Both the position numbers and the translations under genes were made by a program. A DNA stretch of 64,000 nt from an uncultured Tateyamaria sp. (GTDB taxonomy: Bacteria > Pseudomonadota > Alphaproteobacteria > Rhodobacterales > Rhodobacteraceae), in the NCBI RefSeq assembly GCF_947496075.1, contig NZ_CANMBJ010000002.1, positions 434,001-498,000 on the forward strand, given 5' to 3'. The notes under the pieces were generated by a model. The model did not search any database. It saw nothing but the letters and a program-made list of their open reading frames with translations, and was not told the origin of the DNA. Positions 36,092 to 45,615 of this stretch are shown here, piece after piece. Within the stretch, counting starts at the first letter, position 1, and each line of letters opens with the position of its first letter.

Positions 36092-36508
36092 TCGTGCAAC
36101 TGTCGGCGCTTTTTCGCCATCTAGTTCCCGTTATTGGCGAAACCCGGCTCATTTCCGCCCAGAGCCATCCTCGCCCTTCCTACGTGATAAAAAACCATGC
36201 AACCGTACAGTTACGGAGCTGCTTCCCCAGGTTATCTGCGGCGACGTGTACCATTTCCGTACCCCTTCCCCTGGTGGGCAGCGAATGTCGCAAGACATTA
36301 TGCTGCCCACCTTTTTTTTGCTGCATCGCGCGGACACGGGGCGTGATATCACGACGTGCAACGCAAGTGCACGTGATCGTCGGCAACCCCGCGCCAACAC
36401 CCGCGCGTTTCGGCAATGCGATGCGCATTCTTCCGAGTCTTGTCCGGGATCGTTGATCCCATATGGCGTTTGTCACACCAAGAAGGTGTCAAACAAAGGA
36501 AGACCAAC
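36092..36508. other. 417-nt gap with terminator and lipoprotein leader
   Basis: No convincing ORF on either strand. It holds the strong terminator at 36273-36319, and a GGGATC-GTT-GATCCC palindrome near 36447-36461 upstream of the 67-aa lipoprotein. Either a long 3' UTR or a small RNA could end at the terminator; I see no clear promoter for the latter. Confidence 0.5.
36273..36319 (+). terminator. Strong intrinsic terminator
   Basis: A two-tier stem: GGTGGGCAGC (36273-36282)/GCTGCCCACC (36302-36311), and inside it AATGTC-GCAA-GACATT (36284-36299). Eight T follow at 36312-36319. One of the clearest terminators in the window. It would separate the pccB string from the 67-aa lipoprotein and pccA. 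Confidence 0.9.
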
Positions 36509-36712
36509 ATGCGTATCAAAGCCCTTGTTCTTGTCACTGCCGCGGCCCTTGGGCTGGCGGCCTGTGGTGACACAGTCGGCGAGCAGGCTGTTTTCGGCGG
36601 TGCCGCCGGTGGCGTCGGAAGCGCAGTGCTCGGAGGCAACGCGATTGCAGGCGCAGCCGTTGGTGCCGGTGCAAACGTGCTTTATTGCGACCGATACCCA
36701 AGCCGCTGCTAA
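36509..36712 (+). CDS. Small glycine-rich lipoprotein, 67 aa
   Basis: ATG 36509 with AGGA 8 nt upstream. Lipoprotein signal MRIKALVLVTAAALGLAAC, Cys 19. The mature part is a glycine-zipper-like run (GGAAGGVGSAVLGGNAIAGAAVGAGAN) that could insert in membrane, then CDRYPSRC with two Cys. Such glycine-zipper lipoproteins are common in alphaproteobacteria, of unknown role. It begins after the strong terminator and precedes pccA. Confidence 0.82.
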   Translation: MRIKALVLVTAAALGLAACGDTVGEQAVFGGAAGGVGSAVLGGNAIAGAAVGAGANVLYCDRYPSRC

Positions 36713-36817
36713 GTTTTTCCCGCGTCTGACGCGCGGTTTCAGATCACACGCGGAACGCCGTCCTGTCTTCGGGCAGGGCGGTGTTTTGCGTTCCAGGACC
36801 CAAAGAAGTGAGGCCCC

Positions 36818-38839
36818 ATGTTCAAGAAACTCCTGATAGCCAACCGGGGCGAGATCGCCTGCCGCGTGATCAAGACTGCGCGCAAGATGGGTATTCCCAC
36901 CGTTGCGATCTATTCCGACGCGGATGCGCAGGCGCTGCATGTCCAGATGGCCGACGAAGCCATCCATATCGGTCCGCCGCCTGCGAACCAGTCCTATATT
37001 GTCATCGACAAAGTCATGGATGCGATCCAGCAGTCGGGCGCTGAGGCTGTGCACCCCGGCTATGGGTTCCTGTCCGAGAACGCCAAGTTCGCCGAGGCCT
37101 TGGATGCTGCTGGTGTCGCCTTTGTTGGCCCACCCAAAGGTGCGATCGAGTCAATGGGCGACAAGATTACCTCGAAGAAGATCGCGCAGGAGGCCGGTGT
37201 CAGCACGGTGCCAGGCTACATGGGGCTGATCAAAGATGCCGACGAAGCTGTGAAGATCTCGAACGAGGTTGGCTATCCCGTGATGCTCAAGGCTTCGGCC
37301 GGGGGCGGCGGCAAGGGGATGCGGATCGCGTGGAACGATGAGGAGGCCCGCGAAGGGTTCCAGTCGTCCAAGAACGAGGCGGCCAACAGCTTTGGTGACG
37401 ACCGTATCTTTATCGAAAAGTTCGTGACCCAGCCACGTCACATTGAAATTCAGGTGCTGTGCGACAGCCACGGGAACGGCATCTATCTGGGAGAGCGCGA
37501 ATGTTCGATCCAGCGCCGGAACCAGAAGGTGGTCGAAGAGGCCCCGTCGCCTTTCCTGGATGAAGCCACACGCAAGGCCATGGGCGAACAGTCCGTGGCT
37601 CTGGCCAATGCCGTGGGCTATGCCAGTGCGGGCACAGTCGAGTTCATCGTGGATGGCAGCAAGAACTTCTACTTCCTTGAGATGAACACGCGCTTGCAGG
37701 TGGAGCACCCGGTGACCGAGCTGATCACTGGCGTTGACCTTGTGGAACAGATGATCCGCGTCGCGGCTGGCGAAAAGCTGTCGATCACACAGGATGACGT
37801 CAAGCTGCACGGTTGGGCCATCGAAAATCGGCTGTATGCCGAGGATCCCTATCGCGGGTTCCTGCCCTCGATTGGCCGTTTGACGCGCTATCGTCCGCCC
37901 GCCGAGACCGAAAGCTACACTCCCGGTGTAACGCCGGACAGCATCGTGGTGCGCAACGATACCGGCGTCTACGAAGGCGGCGAGATCAGCATGTATTACG
38001 ACCCCATGATCGCCAAGCTGTGCACATGGGGTCCGGACCGGGCCACAGCGATCGAAGCAATGCGCGTTGCGCTAGATAGCTTCGAGGTTGAGGGCATTGG
38101 CCATAACCTGCCATTCCTGAGCGCTGTCATGGACCATCCGAAGTTTGTATCGGGTGACATTACAACCGCCTTCATTGCCGAAGAGTATCCCGATGGTTTC
38201 GAAGGGGTCGAACTGGGTGAAGAGAACCTGCGCCGTGTCGCGGCTGCCTGTGCTGCCATGCACCGCGTGGCCGAGATCCGGCGCGCACGCGTGTCGGGCC
38301 GCATGGACAATCACGAGCGCAAGGTGGGCAAGGACTGGAATGTCAGCCTCCAAGGTCTGTCCTATGACGTCGTTATCGACGCAGACCACGAGGGTGCAAC
38401 GGTGGCCTTCGAGGGCGGGTCGGCCCTGCGTGTGTCCGGTGCATGGACACCAGGTGATCAATTGGCCGAGATGACGGTGGATGGCGCGCCTTTGGTTTTG
38501 AAAGTCGGAAAGGTGTCGGGGGGCTTCCGCATCCGCACCCGCGGTGCGGACCTGAAGGTTCACGTGCGCTCGCCACGCCAGGCTGAATTGGCTCGCCTGA
38601 TGCCGGAGAAAACGCCGCCGGACACATCCAAGATGCTGCTCTGTCCCATGCCGGGCCTTGTTGTGAAGGTCGATGTGGCCGAGGGCGACGAAGTGCAGGA
38701 AGGGCAGGCCCTCTGCACCATCGAGGCGATGAAGATGGAGAATATCCTGCGCGCCGAGAAGAAGGGCATCGTGTCCAAGATCAACGCGGGCGCGGGCGAC
38801 AGCCTGGCCGTTGATGATGTGATCATGGAATTCGAGTGA
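36818..38839 (+). CDS. pccA: Propionyl-CoA carboxylase alpha chain (biotin carboxylase + BCCP)
   Basis: 673 aa. Order: biotin carboxylase N domain (FKKLLIANRGEIACRVI, 1-115), ATP-grasp (GGGGKGMRI ~162-170; EMNTRLQVEHPVTE ~290), C domain (~335-440), BT linker (~500-590), biotinyl domain with EAMKME, biotin on Lys 639. Uses ATP and bicarbonate to carboxylate biotin for PccB. A two-tier hairpin follows the stop. Complete and typical in length. Confidence 0.97.
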   Translation: MFKKLLIANRGEIACRVIKTARKMGIPTVAIYSDADAQALHVQMADEAIHIGPPPANQSYIVIDKVMDAIQQSGAEAVHPGYGFLSENAKFAEALDAAGVAFVGPPKGAIESMGDKITSKKIAQEAGVSTVPGYMGLIKDADEAVKISNEVGYPVMLKASAGGGGKGMRIAWNDEEAREGFQSSKNEAANSFGDDRIFIEKFVTQPRHIEIQVLCDSHGNGIYLGERECSIQRRNQKVVEEAPSPFLDEATRKAMGEQSVALANAVGYASAGTVEFIVDGSKNFYFLEMNTRLQVEHPVTELITGVDLVEQMIRVAAGEKLSITQDDVKLHGWAIENRLYAEDPYRGFLPSIGRLTRYRPPAETESYTPGVTPDSIVVRNDTGVYEGGEISMYYDPMIAKLCTWGPDRATAIEAMRVALDSFEVEGIGHNLPFLSAVMDHPKFVSGDITTAFIAEEYPDGFEGVELGEENLRRVAAACAAMHRVAEIRRARVSGRMDNHERKVGKDWNVSLQGLSYDVVIDADHEGATVAFEGGSALRVSGAWTPGDQLAEMTVDGAPLVLKVGKVSGGFRIRTRGADLKVHVRSPRQAELARLMPEKTPPDTSKMLLCPMPGLVVKVDVAEGDEVQEGQALCTIEAMKMENILRAEKKGIVSKINAGAGDSLAVDDVIMEFE

Positions 38840-38847
38840 ATTGTGCG

Positions 38848-38885
38848 TCCCACATAACTGGCTGGTCTTCAGCCAAGCCGTGGGA
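38848..38885. terminator. Two-tier hairpin after pccA
   Basis: TCCCAC (38848-38853)/GTGGGA (38880-38885) outside and TGGCT (38859-38863)/AGCCA (38871-38875) inside. It sits in the convergent space between pccA and the DUF4174-like gene and could end both transcripts. No T tract. Confidence 0.45.
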
Positions 38886-38951
38886 TGCATGTGCTTTCCG
38901 CAGGCCTGTTGATTGTGACATTCGAAACCTCACAGCACCGGGCCAAATCGC

Positions 38952-39401
38952 TCAGCCGTCAGACTCCCGTCTTTCGCGGATTTCGCGTTGCCGACTCGGT
39001 AATCGATCAATGCTGCGCATCAGTTCGCGTACACTCCAGGGGAAAGGTTTGCGTAGCAACACGCTGCCATCCTTGCTGACAAGCACCATCATGAAACCAC
39101 GCGGGCGCAATTTCTGGCGCAAGGCGCTGTCTTTCGACGGATCGGTGTCCGTGAGTACAACCACATCGCGCTCAGCCAACTCGTCGGCGCGTTCTTCCAG
39201 AAACTCTATCTGTTGCCGGAAGTTCGGGTCATTTGGGCTGTCCGCGAACACGACGATAGGCCGGTTTTCCCAGACGAATTCGTTCAAATCCTGCACATCT
39301 GTTGTGATGAAGATGGAAGATGCGGCCGTATCTCCGCTTTCCGCAATGACAGCCGAGCCGCCGAAAAGACCAACCAGAACAATGGGTAATACGTGTTTCA
39401 T
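38952..39401 (-). CDS. DUF4174-domain exported protein, 149 aa
   Basis: ATG at 39399-39401 with GGAGGG close upstream; the long open frame beyond is not used. Signal peptide of ~20 residues, then a thioredoxin-fold-like DUF4174 domain: ENRPIVVFADSPNDPNFRQQ, RDVVVLTDTDPSKDS and FMMVLVSKDGSVLLRKPFPW. It lacks a CxxC pair, as usual for this family. Periplasmic; function unknown. Divergent from the sulfotransferase-like gene. Confidence 0.85.
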   Translation of the reverse strand: MKHVLPIVLVGLFGGSAVIAESGDTAASSIFITTDVQDLNEFVWENRPIVVFADSPNDPNFRQQIEFLEERADELAERDVVVLTDTDPSKDSALRQKLRPRGFMMVLVSKDGSVLLRKPFPWSVRELMRSIDRLPSRQREIRERRESDG

Positions 39402-39567
39402 CTGCCCTCCTGCCTTCCCCAATGTAGCGGCTTTTTCGGCAATTACGACGGCTGCTCGCGTCAATTTTAGCTTTAATCGCTCGGCAAGCCTTTGCGTGCG
39501 ACGCCTTAACCATGATCGCCGGGGTTTTGCCGGGCGATGTGCGGCCATGGAAAAGGACACGAACGGC

Positions 39568-40503
39568 ATGAAGGTCATCTTGCATATCGGTGCACATCGC
39601 ACCGGAACCACCTCTTTCCAGGCTTATGTCCGCCGAAATTGCGACTTCATGCGCACCCGTCATATCGGTTTCTGGGGCCCGTTGCGCACTCGTAAGGGGT
39701 TGTTTTCAGGTATTCAGCCCGGTGCCGGCGTTGGAACGCGGTCGGCACGTCGGGCACGCGGGCGCGTCTTGCTGCAGATGAACAAAGCTGAATGCAATGG
39801 GACCACGACACTCATCGTTTCCGATGAAAACATGCTCGGCACGATGCGCCGCAATATGCGTGCTCGGTCGTTGTACAACGATGTCGGTGAGCGCATGTCC
39901 CGCTATGCTGCTGCCTTTGACGGACAGATAGACACCGTCGTTTTGTCGGTGCGCGCATTGAACCATTATTGGCGTTCCGCCGCGTCCTACTGCGTCGCTC
40001 GGGGTCATTCCGTGCCGGCGCCTGATCAATTGGTTCGTGTGGCGTTCGGCCCGCGCACGTGGCGTGATGTGATCGCTGACGTTGCCTGCGCAGTACCGGG
40101 CGCAAAAATTGTCGTCGTGCCGTTTGAACGCACGGCAGGTCGACCGGATGCCATGTTCCGTGCTGCAACCGGCCTGTACGGTCCGCGCAACGCGGCAGAG
40201 ACGTGGTTGAACCGGTCGCCCACTGCGCCGGAACTGCGCAGCATACTTGCAGACCGGGGCGACAACCCGGACTGGATCAGTGGGTTGTCACCCCGATGGA
40301 CACCCTTTGATCCCGCCGCCGCAGCAGCACTGCGCGAGGCATATATGGATGACATCCACTGGCTCACCGCCGGTGCCGACGGACTAGCAACACTGACAGA
40401 GGATTTGGGCCACAGAGGAGCAGGGCAAACCCTGCCGCATGGCCCGCTGACAAGAGGACAAGGACATGACGACCAAGAAAGACGAATGGCAGAACCTGGC
40501 TGA
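39568..40503 (+). CDS. Sulfotransferase-like P-loop protein overlapping the mutase gene
   Basis: 311 aa from ATG 39568 (AAGGAC 9 nt upstream). Starts [20 protein letters not shown], where GAHRTGTTS matches the 5'-phosphosulfate loop seen in PAPS-dependent sulfotransferases of marine bacteria. [13 protein letters not shown] (~125) fits the 3'-phosphate binding Arg/Ser region. The substrate is unknown. Its last 38 nt overlap the mutase start in another frame, so the two are likely co-transcribed. Lies between pccA and mcm without an evident metabolic link. Confidence 0.75.
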   Translation: MKVILHIGAHRTGTTSFQAYVRRNCDFMRTRHIGFWGPLRTRKGLFSGIQPGAGVGTRSARRARGRVLLQMNKAECNGTTTLIVSDENMLGTMRRNMRARSLYNDVGERMSRYAAAFDGQIDTVVLSVRALNHYWRSAASYCVARGHSVPAPDQLVRVAFGPRTWRDVIADVACAVPGAKIVVVPFERTAGRPDAMFRAATGLYGPRNAAETWLNRSPTAPELRSILADRGDNPDWISGLSPRWTPFDPAAAAALREAYMDDIHWLTAGADGLATLTEDLGHRGAGQTLPHGPLTRGQGHDDQERRMAEPG

Positions 40504-42601
40504 GGGCGAGCTGCGCGGCCGTCCGGTCGATGATCTGACGTGGGAGACGCTCGAAGGCATCAATGTCGCCCCGATCTATACCGAGGATGATCTGACCGAT
40601 GTCGATCACCTTGGCACCATTCCCGGTCAGGCCCCGTTCACCCGTGGGGTCAAGGCCACGATGTATGCGGGTCGTCCGTGGACCATCCGGCAATACGCGG
40701 GCTTTTCCACGGCCGAGGAATCCAACGCCTTTTACCGTCGCGCTCTGGATGCGGGTCAGCAAGGGGTGTCGGTTGCCTTCGATCTTGCTACCCACCGCGG
40801 CTATGACAGCGATCACGAACGGGTTGTGGGCGACGTCGGCAAGGCCGGTGTGGCCATCGATAGCGTTGAGGATATGAAGATCCTGTTTGACGGTATCCCG
40901 CTTGACAAGGTGTCGGTGTCGATGACCATGAACGGCGCGGTTATTCCGATCCTCGCCAACTTCATCGTTGCGGGCGAGGAGCAGGGCGTGGACCGTGCGG
41001 CCCTGTCCGGGACCATTCAGAACGATATTCTGAAAGAGTTCATGGTCCGCAACACATATATCTATCCGCCCGAACCAAGCATGCGGATCATCGCGGACAT
41101 CATCGAATACACCTCGAACGACATGCCCAAGTTCAACTCGATCAGCATCTCGGGCTACCACATGCAAGAGGCTGGCGCGAACCTCGTGCAGGAGCTGGCC
41201 TTCACCCTTGCCGACGGCCGTGAATACGTGCGCGCCGCCATCGCCCGTGGCATGGACGTTGACAAGTTCGCGGGCCGTCTGTCGTTCTTCTTTGCGATCG
41301 GCATGAACTTCTTCATGGAAGCGGCCAAGCTGCGCGCCGCGCGACTGCTGTGGCACCGCATCATGTCCGAGTTTGAACCGAAGAATCCCAAGTCCTCCAT
41401 GCTGCGCACCCACTGCCAGACCAGCGGCGTCAGCTTGCAGGAACAGGACCCGTACAACAACGTGGTGCGTACCGCGTTCGAGGCGATGAGTGCCGTGTTG
41501 GGCGGCACACAGTCGCTACACACCAACAGCTTTGACGAAGCCATCGCACTGCCCACGCAGTTTTCCAGCCGGATTGCGCGGAACACGCAGTTGATCCTGC
41601 AGAACGAGACGGGCGTAACCAATGTCGTCGATCCGCTTGCCGGGTCCTACTATGTCGAAAAACTGACCCACGATCTGGCGGAGGAGGCCTGGAAGCTGAT
41701 CGAAGAGGTCGAGGAGATGGGCGGCATGACCAAGGCCGTGGGCTCCGGCATGCCCAAGCTGCGGATCGAAGAAGCCGCGGCCAAGCGTCAGGCAATGATC
41801 GACCGCGGTGACGAGGTGATCGTGGGCGTTAACAAGTTCCGCCTCGAGAAAGAGGACGAGATCGACATCCTCGATATCGACAACGCCGCCGTGCGGGACA
41901 GCCAGATCGCGCGTCTGACGCGCATCCGGGCGGAGCGGGACGAAGAGGCATGCCAAGCCGCGCTTGATGCGCTGAGCGCCGTGGCTGCAGCAGACGGCAA
42001 CCTTTTAGAGGCCGCAGTCAACGCGGCGCGGGCACGTGCAACGGTGGGAGAAATCAGTATGGCGATGGAAAAAGAATTCGGGCGCCACCGGGCCGAGGTG
42101 AAAACACTCGCTGGTGTATATGGTGCTGCCTACGAGGGCGACGAAGGGTTCGCTGCCATCCAGAAATCGGTGGAGGACTTCGCGGAGGTCGAAGGCCGCC
42201 GCCCGCGCATGTTGGTGGTCAAGATGGGTCAGGACGGGCATGACCGTGGCGCCAAGGTGATCGCGACGGCCTTTGCCGATATCGGCTTTGACGTGGATGT
42301 CGGCCCGCTGTTCCAGACCCCGGCTGAAGCGGCGCAGGATGCAGTCGACAACGACGTGCACGTTGTTGGGATTTCCTCGCAGGCCGCCGGGCACAAGACG
42401 CTGGCCCCGCAACTGGTGCAGGCGCTGAAGGACGCGGGCGCCGAGGATATCATCGTGATCTGCGGCGGGGTGATCCCACAGCAGGACTACCAGTATCTCT
42501 ATGACGCAGGCGTCAAGGCGATTTTTGGTCCGGGCACCAACATCCCGGATGCCGCGCAACATATCCTGAACATCCTGCAGGGTGGTGAGGCTGCCGCCTG
42601 A
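40466..42601 (+). CDS. mcm: Methylmalonyl-CoA mutase
   Basis: 711 aa, single-chain B12 enzyme converting (R)-methylmalonyl-CoA to succinyl-CoA. N-terminal TIM-barrel substrate domain ([21 protein letters not shown] ~113-133; [17 protein letters not shown] ~313-329) and C-terminal cobalamin domain with base-off His 592 in [10 protein letters not shown], then [12 protein letters not shown] and [10 protein letters not shown]. Acts after PccAB; no epimerase is visible in the window. Terminator follows. Also called bhbA/scpA in relatives. Confidence 0.97.
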   Translation: MTTKKDEWQNLAEGELRGRPVDDLTWETLEGINVAPIYTEDDLTDVDHLGTIPGQAPFTRGVKATMYAGRPWTIRQYAGFSTAEESNAFYRRALDAGQQGVSVAFDLATHRGYDSDHERVVGDVGKAGVAIDSVEDMKILFDGIPLDKVSVSMTMNGAVIPILANFIVAGEEQGVDRAALSGTIQNDILKEFMVRNTYIYPPEPSMRIIADIIEYTSNDMPKFNSISISGYHMQEAGANLVQELAFTLADGREYVRAAIARGMDVDKFAGRLSFFFAIGMNFFMEAAKLRAARLLWHRIMSEFEPKNPKSSMLRTHCQTSGVSLQEQDPYNNVVRTAFEAMSAVLGGTQSLHTNSFDEAIALPTQFSSRIARNTQLILQNETGVTNVVDPLAGSYYVEKLTHDLAEEAWKLIEEVEEMGGMTKAVGSGMPKLRIEEAAAKRQAMIDRGDEVIVGVNKFRLEKEDEIDILDIDNAAVRDSQIARLTRIRAERDEEACQAALDALSAVAAADGNLLEAAVNAARARATVGEISMAMEKEFGRHRAEVKTLAGVYGAAYEGDEGFAAIQKSVEDFAEVEGRRPRMLVVKMGQDGHDRGAKVIATAFADIGFDVDVGPLFQTPAEAAQDAVDNDVHVVGISSQAAGHKTLAPQLVQALKDAGAEDIIVICGGVIPQQDYQYLYDAGVKAIFGPGTNIPDAAQHILNILQGGEAAA

Positions 42602-42609
42602 TCTATGAG

Positions 42610-42631
42610 GGCCGCCTCGCACGAGGCGGCC
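42610..42631 (+). terminator. Terminator after methylmalonyl-CoA mutase
   Basis: GGCCGCCTCG (42610-42619) and CGAGGCGGCC (42622-42631), effectively a 9-bp stem with GCAC loop, starting 8 nt after the stop. T-rich GTTGCTTCTGTTTTCT follows. Confidence 0.75.
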
Positions 42632-42808
42632 GTTGCTTCTGTTTTCTGAGCGGGCGCTGATAACCTCGGCACCGGGCCGATTGTTCGAGGCATATGTAAA
42701 CCACTCACCATCGAACGGCGAAGCCCCTTCATTTCCGTTTCCAGGGCTGCAATACATCGACTCTTGGAACCCGATATGCGGTCCGCCAATGCGGAGCAGG
42801 AGGCCCTG

Positions 42809-43417
42809 ATGCTGTTTGACCATCTTGTTGTCGGATCAACTGATCTGGGCGCCGCGCGTGCCCATGTGGAGGATGCGCTGGGTGTTTGCATGCAGCCCGG
42901 CGGTGCGCATGCGGTGTTTCAGACGCATAACGCGCTGATGGGGTTGCAAGACGGGCTCTATCTTGAAGCCATCGCGCCGAACCCGGCGGTGTCCGCACCC
43001 ATCCGTCCACGGTGGTATGATCTGGATCGGTATGTGGGTGATGCCGCCCTGTCCAACTGGGCCTGTGCCGTGCAGGATATGGACGCGGCCCTTGCCGACA
43101 TGCCGGACGGGGCAGGGGCGCCGGTGCCGGTCAGCCGCGACGCACTGTCGTGGCGCATGGCAGTGTCGGCGGATGGCACAACCCCATTCGACAATCTGTG
43201 GCCTGCCCTGATCGAATGGCCCGAGGGCGTACATCCCGCCGCCAACCTGAAACCAACGGGTGTGCGTCTGCGCCGGTTCACATTGGTGCATCCTGATGGT
43301 GAAGCTTTGGCAGCTGCGCTTGCCCGGCACCTGAGCGATGATCGGGTTGCGGTAGAGGTTGGACCGGTTGCTTTGCATGCGGCCTTTGATACGCCGAATG
43401 GGCCACGTTCGCTGTGA
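42809..43417 (+). CDS. VOC-family (glyoxalase-like) protein
   Basis: 202 aa from ATG 42809, chosen for AGGAGG 5 nt upstream and a start MLFDHLVVGSTDLGAA, the usual first strand of the Glyoxalase_3-like (PF13468) group. The fold repeats in two VOC halves; GLQDGLYLEAIAPNP gives the first metal-side Glu region. These proteins are uncharacterised. GTGA overlap with the GNAT gene indicates an operon. Confidence 0.82.
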   Translation: MLFDHLVVGSTDLGAARAHVEDALGVCMQPGGAHAVFQTHNALMGLQDGLYLEAIAPNPAVSAPIRPRWYDLDRYVGDAALSNWACAVQDMDAALADMPDGAGAPVPVSRDALSWRMAVSADGTTPFDNLWPALIEWPEGVHPAANLKPTGVRLRRFTLVHPDGEALAAALARHLSDDRVAVEVGPVALHAAFDTPNGPRSL

Positions 43418-43917
43418 TCCGAGATGCAACACCAGACGATGCACGCTGGATCACGGACATCTGGAATGACGTGATCGCGCACACGCACATCACGTTCACC
43501 ACGACACTGAAAACCGTGGCCGAGATCGAAGCCATGATCCGGGATCGCGTGGTGCTGGTGCTGCCGGAGAAGGGCGGATTTGCCACCTATGGTGAGTTTC
43601 GCGGTGGTCCCGGATACGCCGCGACGGTTGAACACACCGTCTTTTTGGCAAAGCACACGCGTGGCAAGGGATGGGGCAGGGCATTGCTGTCGGCCTTGGA
43701 AGGCCGCGCGTGCGATGCTGGTCATCATGTGACGGTGGCTGCGATCAGCAGCGTAAACCCGGCGGCCGTCGCATTCCACAAAGCCATGGGATACGACACG
43801 GTTGCCAGAATGCCCGAGGTCGGCCGCAAGGACGGTATCTGGCTGGATTTGATCCTGATGCAAAAGCAACTGGGTGCGACCGTGAGTGCCAGCGCCAAGC
43901 CGCAGGATAGGGTATAG
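43414..43917 (+). CDS. GNAT N-acetyltransferase, phosphinothricin-acetyltransferase-like
   Basis: 167 aa, GTG start at 43414. MIRDATPDDARWITDIWNDVI is typical of the PAT/YncA branch; motif A is VFLAKHTRGKGWGRALLSAL, and SSVNPAAVAFHKAMGYDTVA follows. Likely acetylates an amine such as methionine sulfone/sulfoximine or a polyamine; actual substrate unknown. Coupled to the VOC gene. Confidence 0.86.
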   Translation: MIRDATPDDARWITDIWNDVIAHTHITFTTTLKTVAEIEAMIRDRVVLVLPEKGGFATYGEFRGGPGYAATVEHTVFLAKHTRGKGWGRALLSALEGRACDAGHHVTVAAISSVNPAAVAFHKAMGYDTVARMPEVGRKDGIWLDLILMQKQLGATVSASAKPQDRV

Positions 43918-43926
43918 GCTCGCCCA

Positions 43927-44607
43927 ATGTCTCTATGGGCTCGCATATCAGACGCGCTGGCAGCGCTGACCGCAGGCGAAGGTCTGGCGGAGGTTTTTGA
44001 CAAGCTGCGCGCGCCACCCGAACGCAGCGTGGCCTTTGCCATTGCGGTGATTGCGCTTGGCGCAAAGATGGCCAAGGCGGACGGCCAGGTGACGCGGGAC
44101 GAGGTCACTGCCTTTCGCGAAGTGTTCCACATCGCTGACAAGGACGAAGCGGGGGCTGCAAAGGTCTTCAACCTTGCCCGGCAGGACGTGGCCGGGTTCG
44201 AAGACTACGCCACGCGCATCCACGCGATGTTCTCAAGCCAACCCGAAACGCTGACCGACCTGATCGAAGGTCTGTTTCACATTGCTATGGCGGATGGCTT
44301 CTATCATCCGAACGAAGATGCGTTTCTGGAAGAAGTGGCGCATATCTTTAACATTTCGGACTCTGATTTTCGTGCACTTCGGGCGCGATTTGTGCCGGAT
44401 GCGACGCCTGATCCTTACTCGGTCCTTGGGGTTGATCCCGGTTGGGCACTTGAAGATATCCGCAAGGCATGGCGCAAGCTGGTCCGCGAAAACCATCCCG
44501 ACGCCATGATGGCCCGTGGAGTGCCCGAAGAAGCGGTGCGCTTGGCCGAAAAGCGTATGATGGATATCAATCGTGCCTGGGAAGAGATTTTGGGCAGCAG
44601 TGATTGA
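43927..44607 (+). CDS. TerB-like/J-domain protein (DjlA-like)
   Basis: 226 aa. Residues ~25-140 form a TerB-like helical domain (MAKADGQVTRDEVTAFREVFHI; HIAMADGFYHPNEDAFLEEVA). The C-terminal J domain starts DPYSVLGVDPGW and has the HPD triad at ~190-192, needed to stimulate DnaK ATPase. It lacks the N-terminal membrane helix of E. coli DjlA, so it is likely cytosolic. The stop overlaps the next ATG. Confidence 0.9.
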   Translation: MSLWARISDALAALTAGEGLAEVFDKLRAPPERSVAFAIAVIALGAKMAKADGQVTRDEVTAFREVFHIADKDEAGAAKVFNLARQDVAGFEDYATRIHAMFSSQPETLTDLIEGLFHIAMADGFYHPNEDAFLEEVAHIFNISDSDFRALRARFVPDATPDPYSVLGVDPGWALEDIRKAWRKLVRENHPDAMMARGVPEEAVRLAEKRMMDINRAWEEILGSSD

Positions 44608-45608
44608 TGCGTTTCGCGACCTACAATGTTGAGTGGATGAACAGCCTGTTCGATGAGGATGGGCAGCTTCTCAACGATGACGGTTGGTCGTCGCGCCATG
44701 ATGTAACGCGGGCGGCCCAAACGGATGCGTTGCGCACTGTGTTCCGTGCCCTTGATGCGGATGCCGTCATGGTCATTGAGGCGCCTGACAACAGCCGCAA
44801 CAGGGATACGATCAAAGCGCTCCAGACCTTTGCCCGGTTTGCGGATTTACGCGCCCGCGAGGCAGTCATTGGCTTTTCGAATGACACGCAGCAGGAGATT
44901 GCGCTGCTCTATGATCCTGATGTGCTGACTGTGCTTCATGATCCATTGATCCATCAGGATGCACCCCGGTTCGATGAGCGCTTCAGGATCGATCTGGATA
45001 TCGACGCGACACAGGACGACGTTGTGTTTTCCAAACCGCCGCTTGAGCTCGAGGTTGAAACGGCGCAAGGTCTGTCGCTGCGTATGATCGGTGCACATCT
45101 GAAGTCCAAGGCCCCGCATGGTGCGAACAATCGCGATGAGGTCATGCGCATATCGATCGCCAACAGGCGCAAACAGCTGGCGCAAGCAATCTGGTTACGC
45201 GCGCGGATCAATGGACTGCTCGCGGATGGGCATCCGGTGGTCTTGATGGGTGATCTGAACGACGGGCCAGGGTTGGACGAATACGAGAACCTGTTTGGCC
45301 GTTCGTCGGTAGAAATCATCATGGGAACGGGTGATACCGCTCTTTTTGACCCCCACGCGCGTCAAGCATTGCAACGCCGTTTGGGGGCAATGCCGACAAC
45401 GGCCCGTTTCTGGATCAGACCCGAGCAGCGGTATCTTCAGGCGCTGCTGGATTATATCATGGTTTCGCCCGATCTCGCGGGGCACGAGCCGGTTTGGCGT
45501 ATCTGGCATCCGCTTGATGACCCGGATTGTTGGGCACACTCAGCACTCCGGGATGCGCTTGTCACCGCCTCTGATCATTTTCCGGTGAGTTTGGATATCG
45601 TGCTATAG
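44607..45608 (+). CDS. Endonuclease/exonuclease/phosphatase-family protein
   Basis: 333 aa from ATG 44607 (TTG 44604 is one codon earlier). EEP fold: MRFATYNVEWMN at the N-terminus, VIEAPDNSRN for the metal Glu, IGAHLKSKAPHG, LMGDLNDGPG and SDHFPVSLDI for the catalytic Asp/His. It could be a nuclease or a phosphodiesterase/sphingomyelinase; no signal peptide, so intracellular. Overlaps the J-domain gene by one base. Confidence 0.87.
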   Translation: MRFATYNVEWMNSLFDEDGQLLNDDGWSSRHDVTRAAQTDALRTVFRALDADAVMVIEAPDNSRNRDTIKALQTFARFADLRAREAVIGFSNDTQQEIALLYDPDVLTVLHDPLIHQDAPRFDERFRIDLDIDATQDDVVFSKPPLELEVETAQGLSLRMIGAHLKSKAPHGANNRDEVMRISIANRRKQLAQAIWLRARINGLLADGHPVVLMGDLNDGPGLDEYENLFGRSSVEIIMGTGDTALFDPHARQALQRRLGAMPTTARFWIRPEQRYLQALLDYIMVSPDLAGHEPVWRIWHPLDDPDCWAHSALRDALVTASDHFPVSLDIVL

Positions 45609-45615
45609 TGCCCAT

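Noticed and set aside
36092-36272. Possible small RNA ending at the strong terminator
   Set aside because: No credible promoter hexamers found, so not listed as a gene; kept as a finding.
38836-39567. N-terminal extension of the sulfotransferase-like frame
   Set aside because: The extra 240 codons are the antisense of the DUF4174-like gene. The P-loop protein starts at 39568 with its own Shine-Dalgarno.
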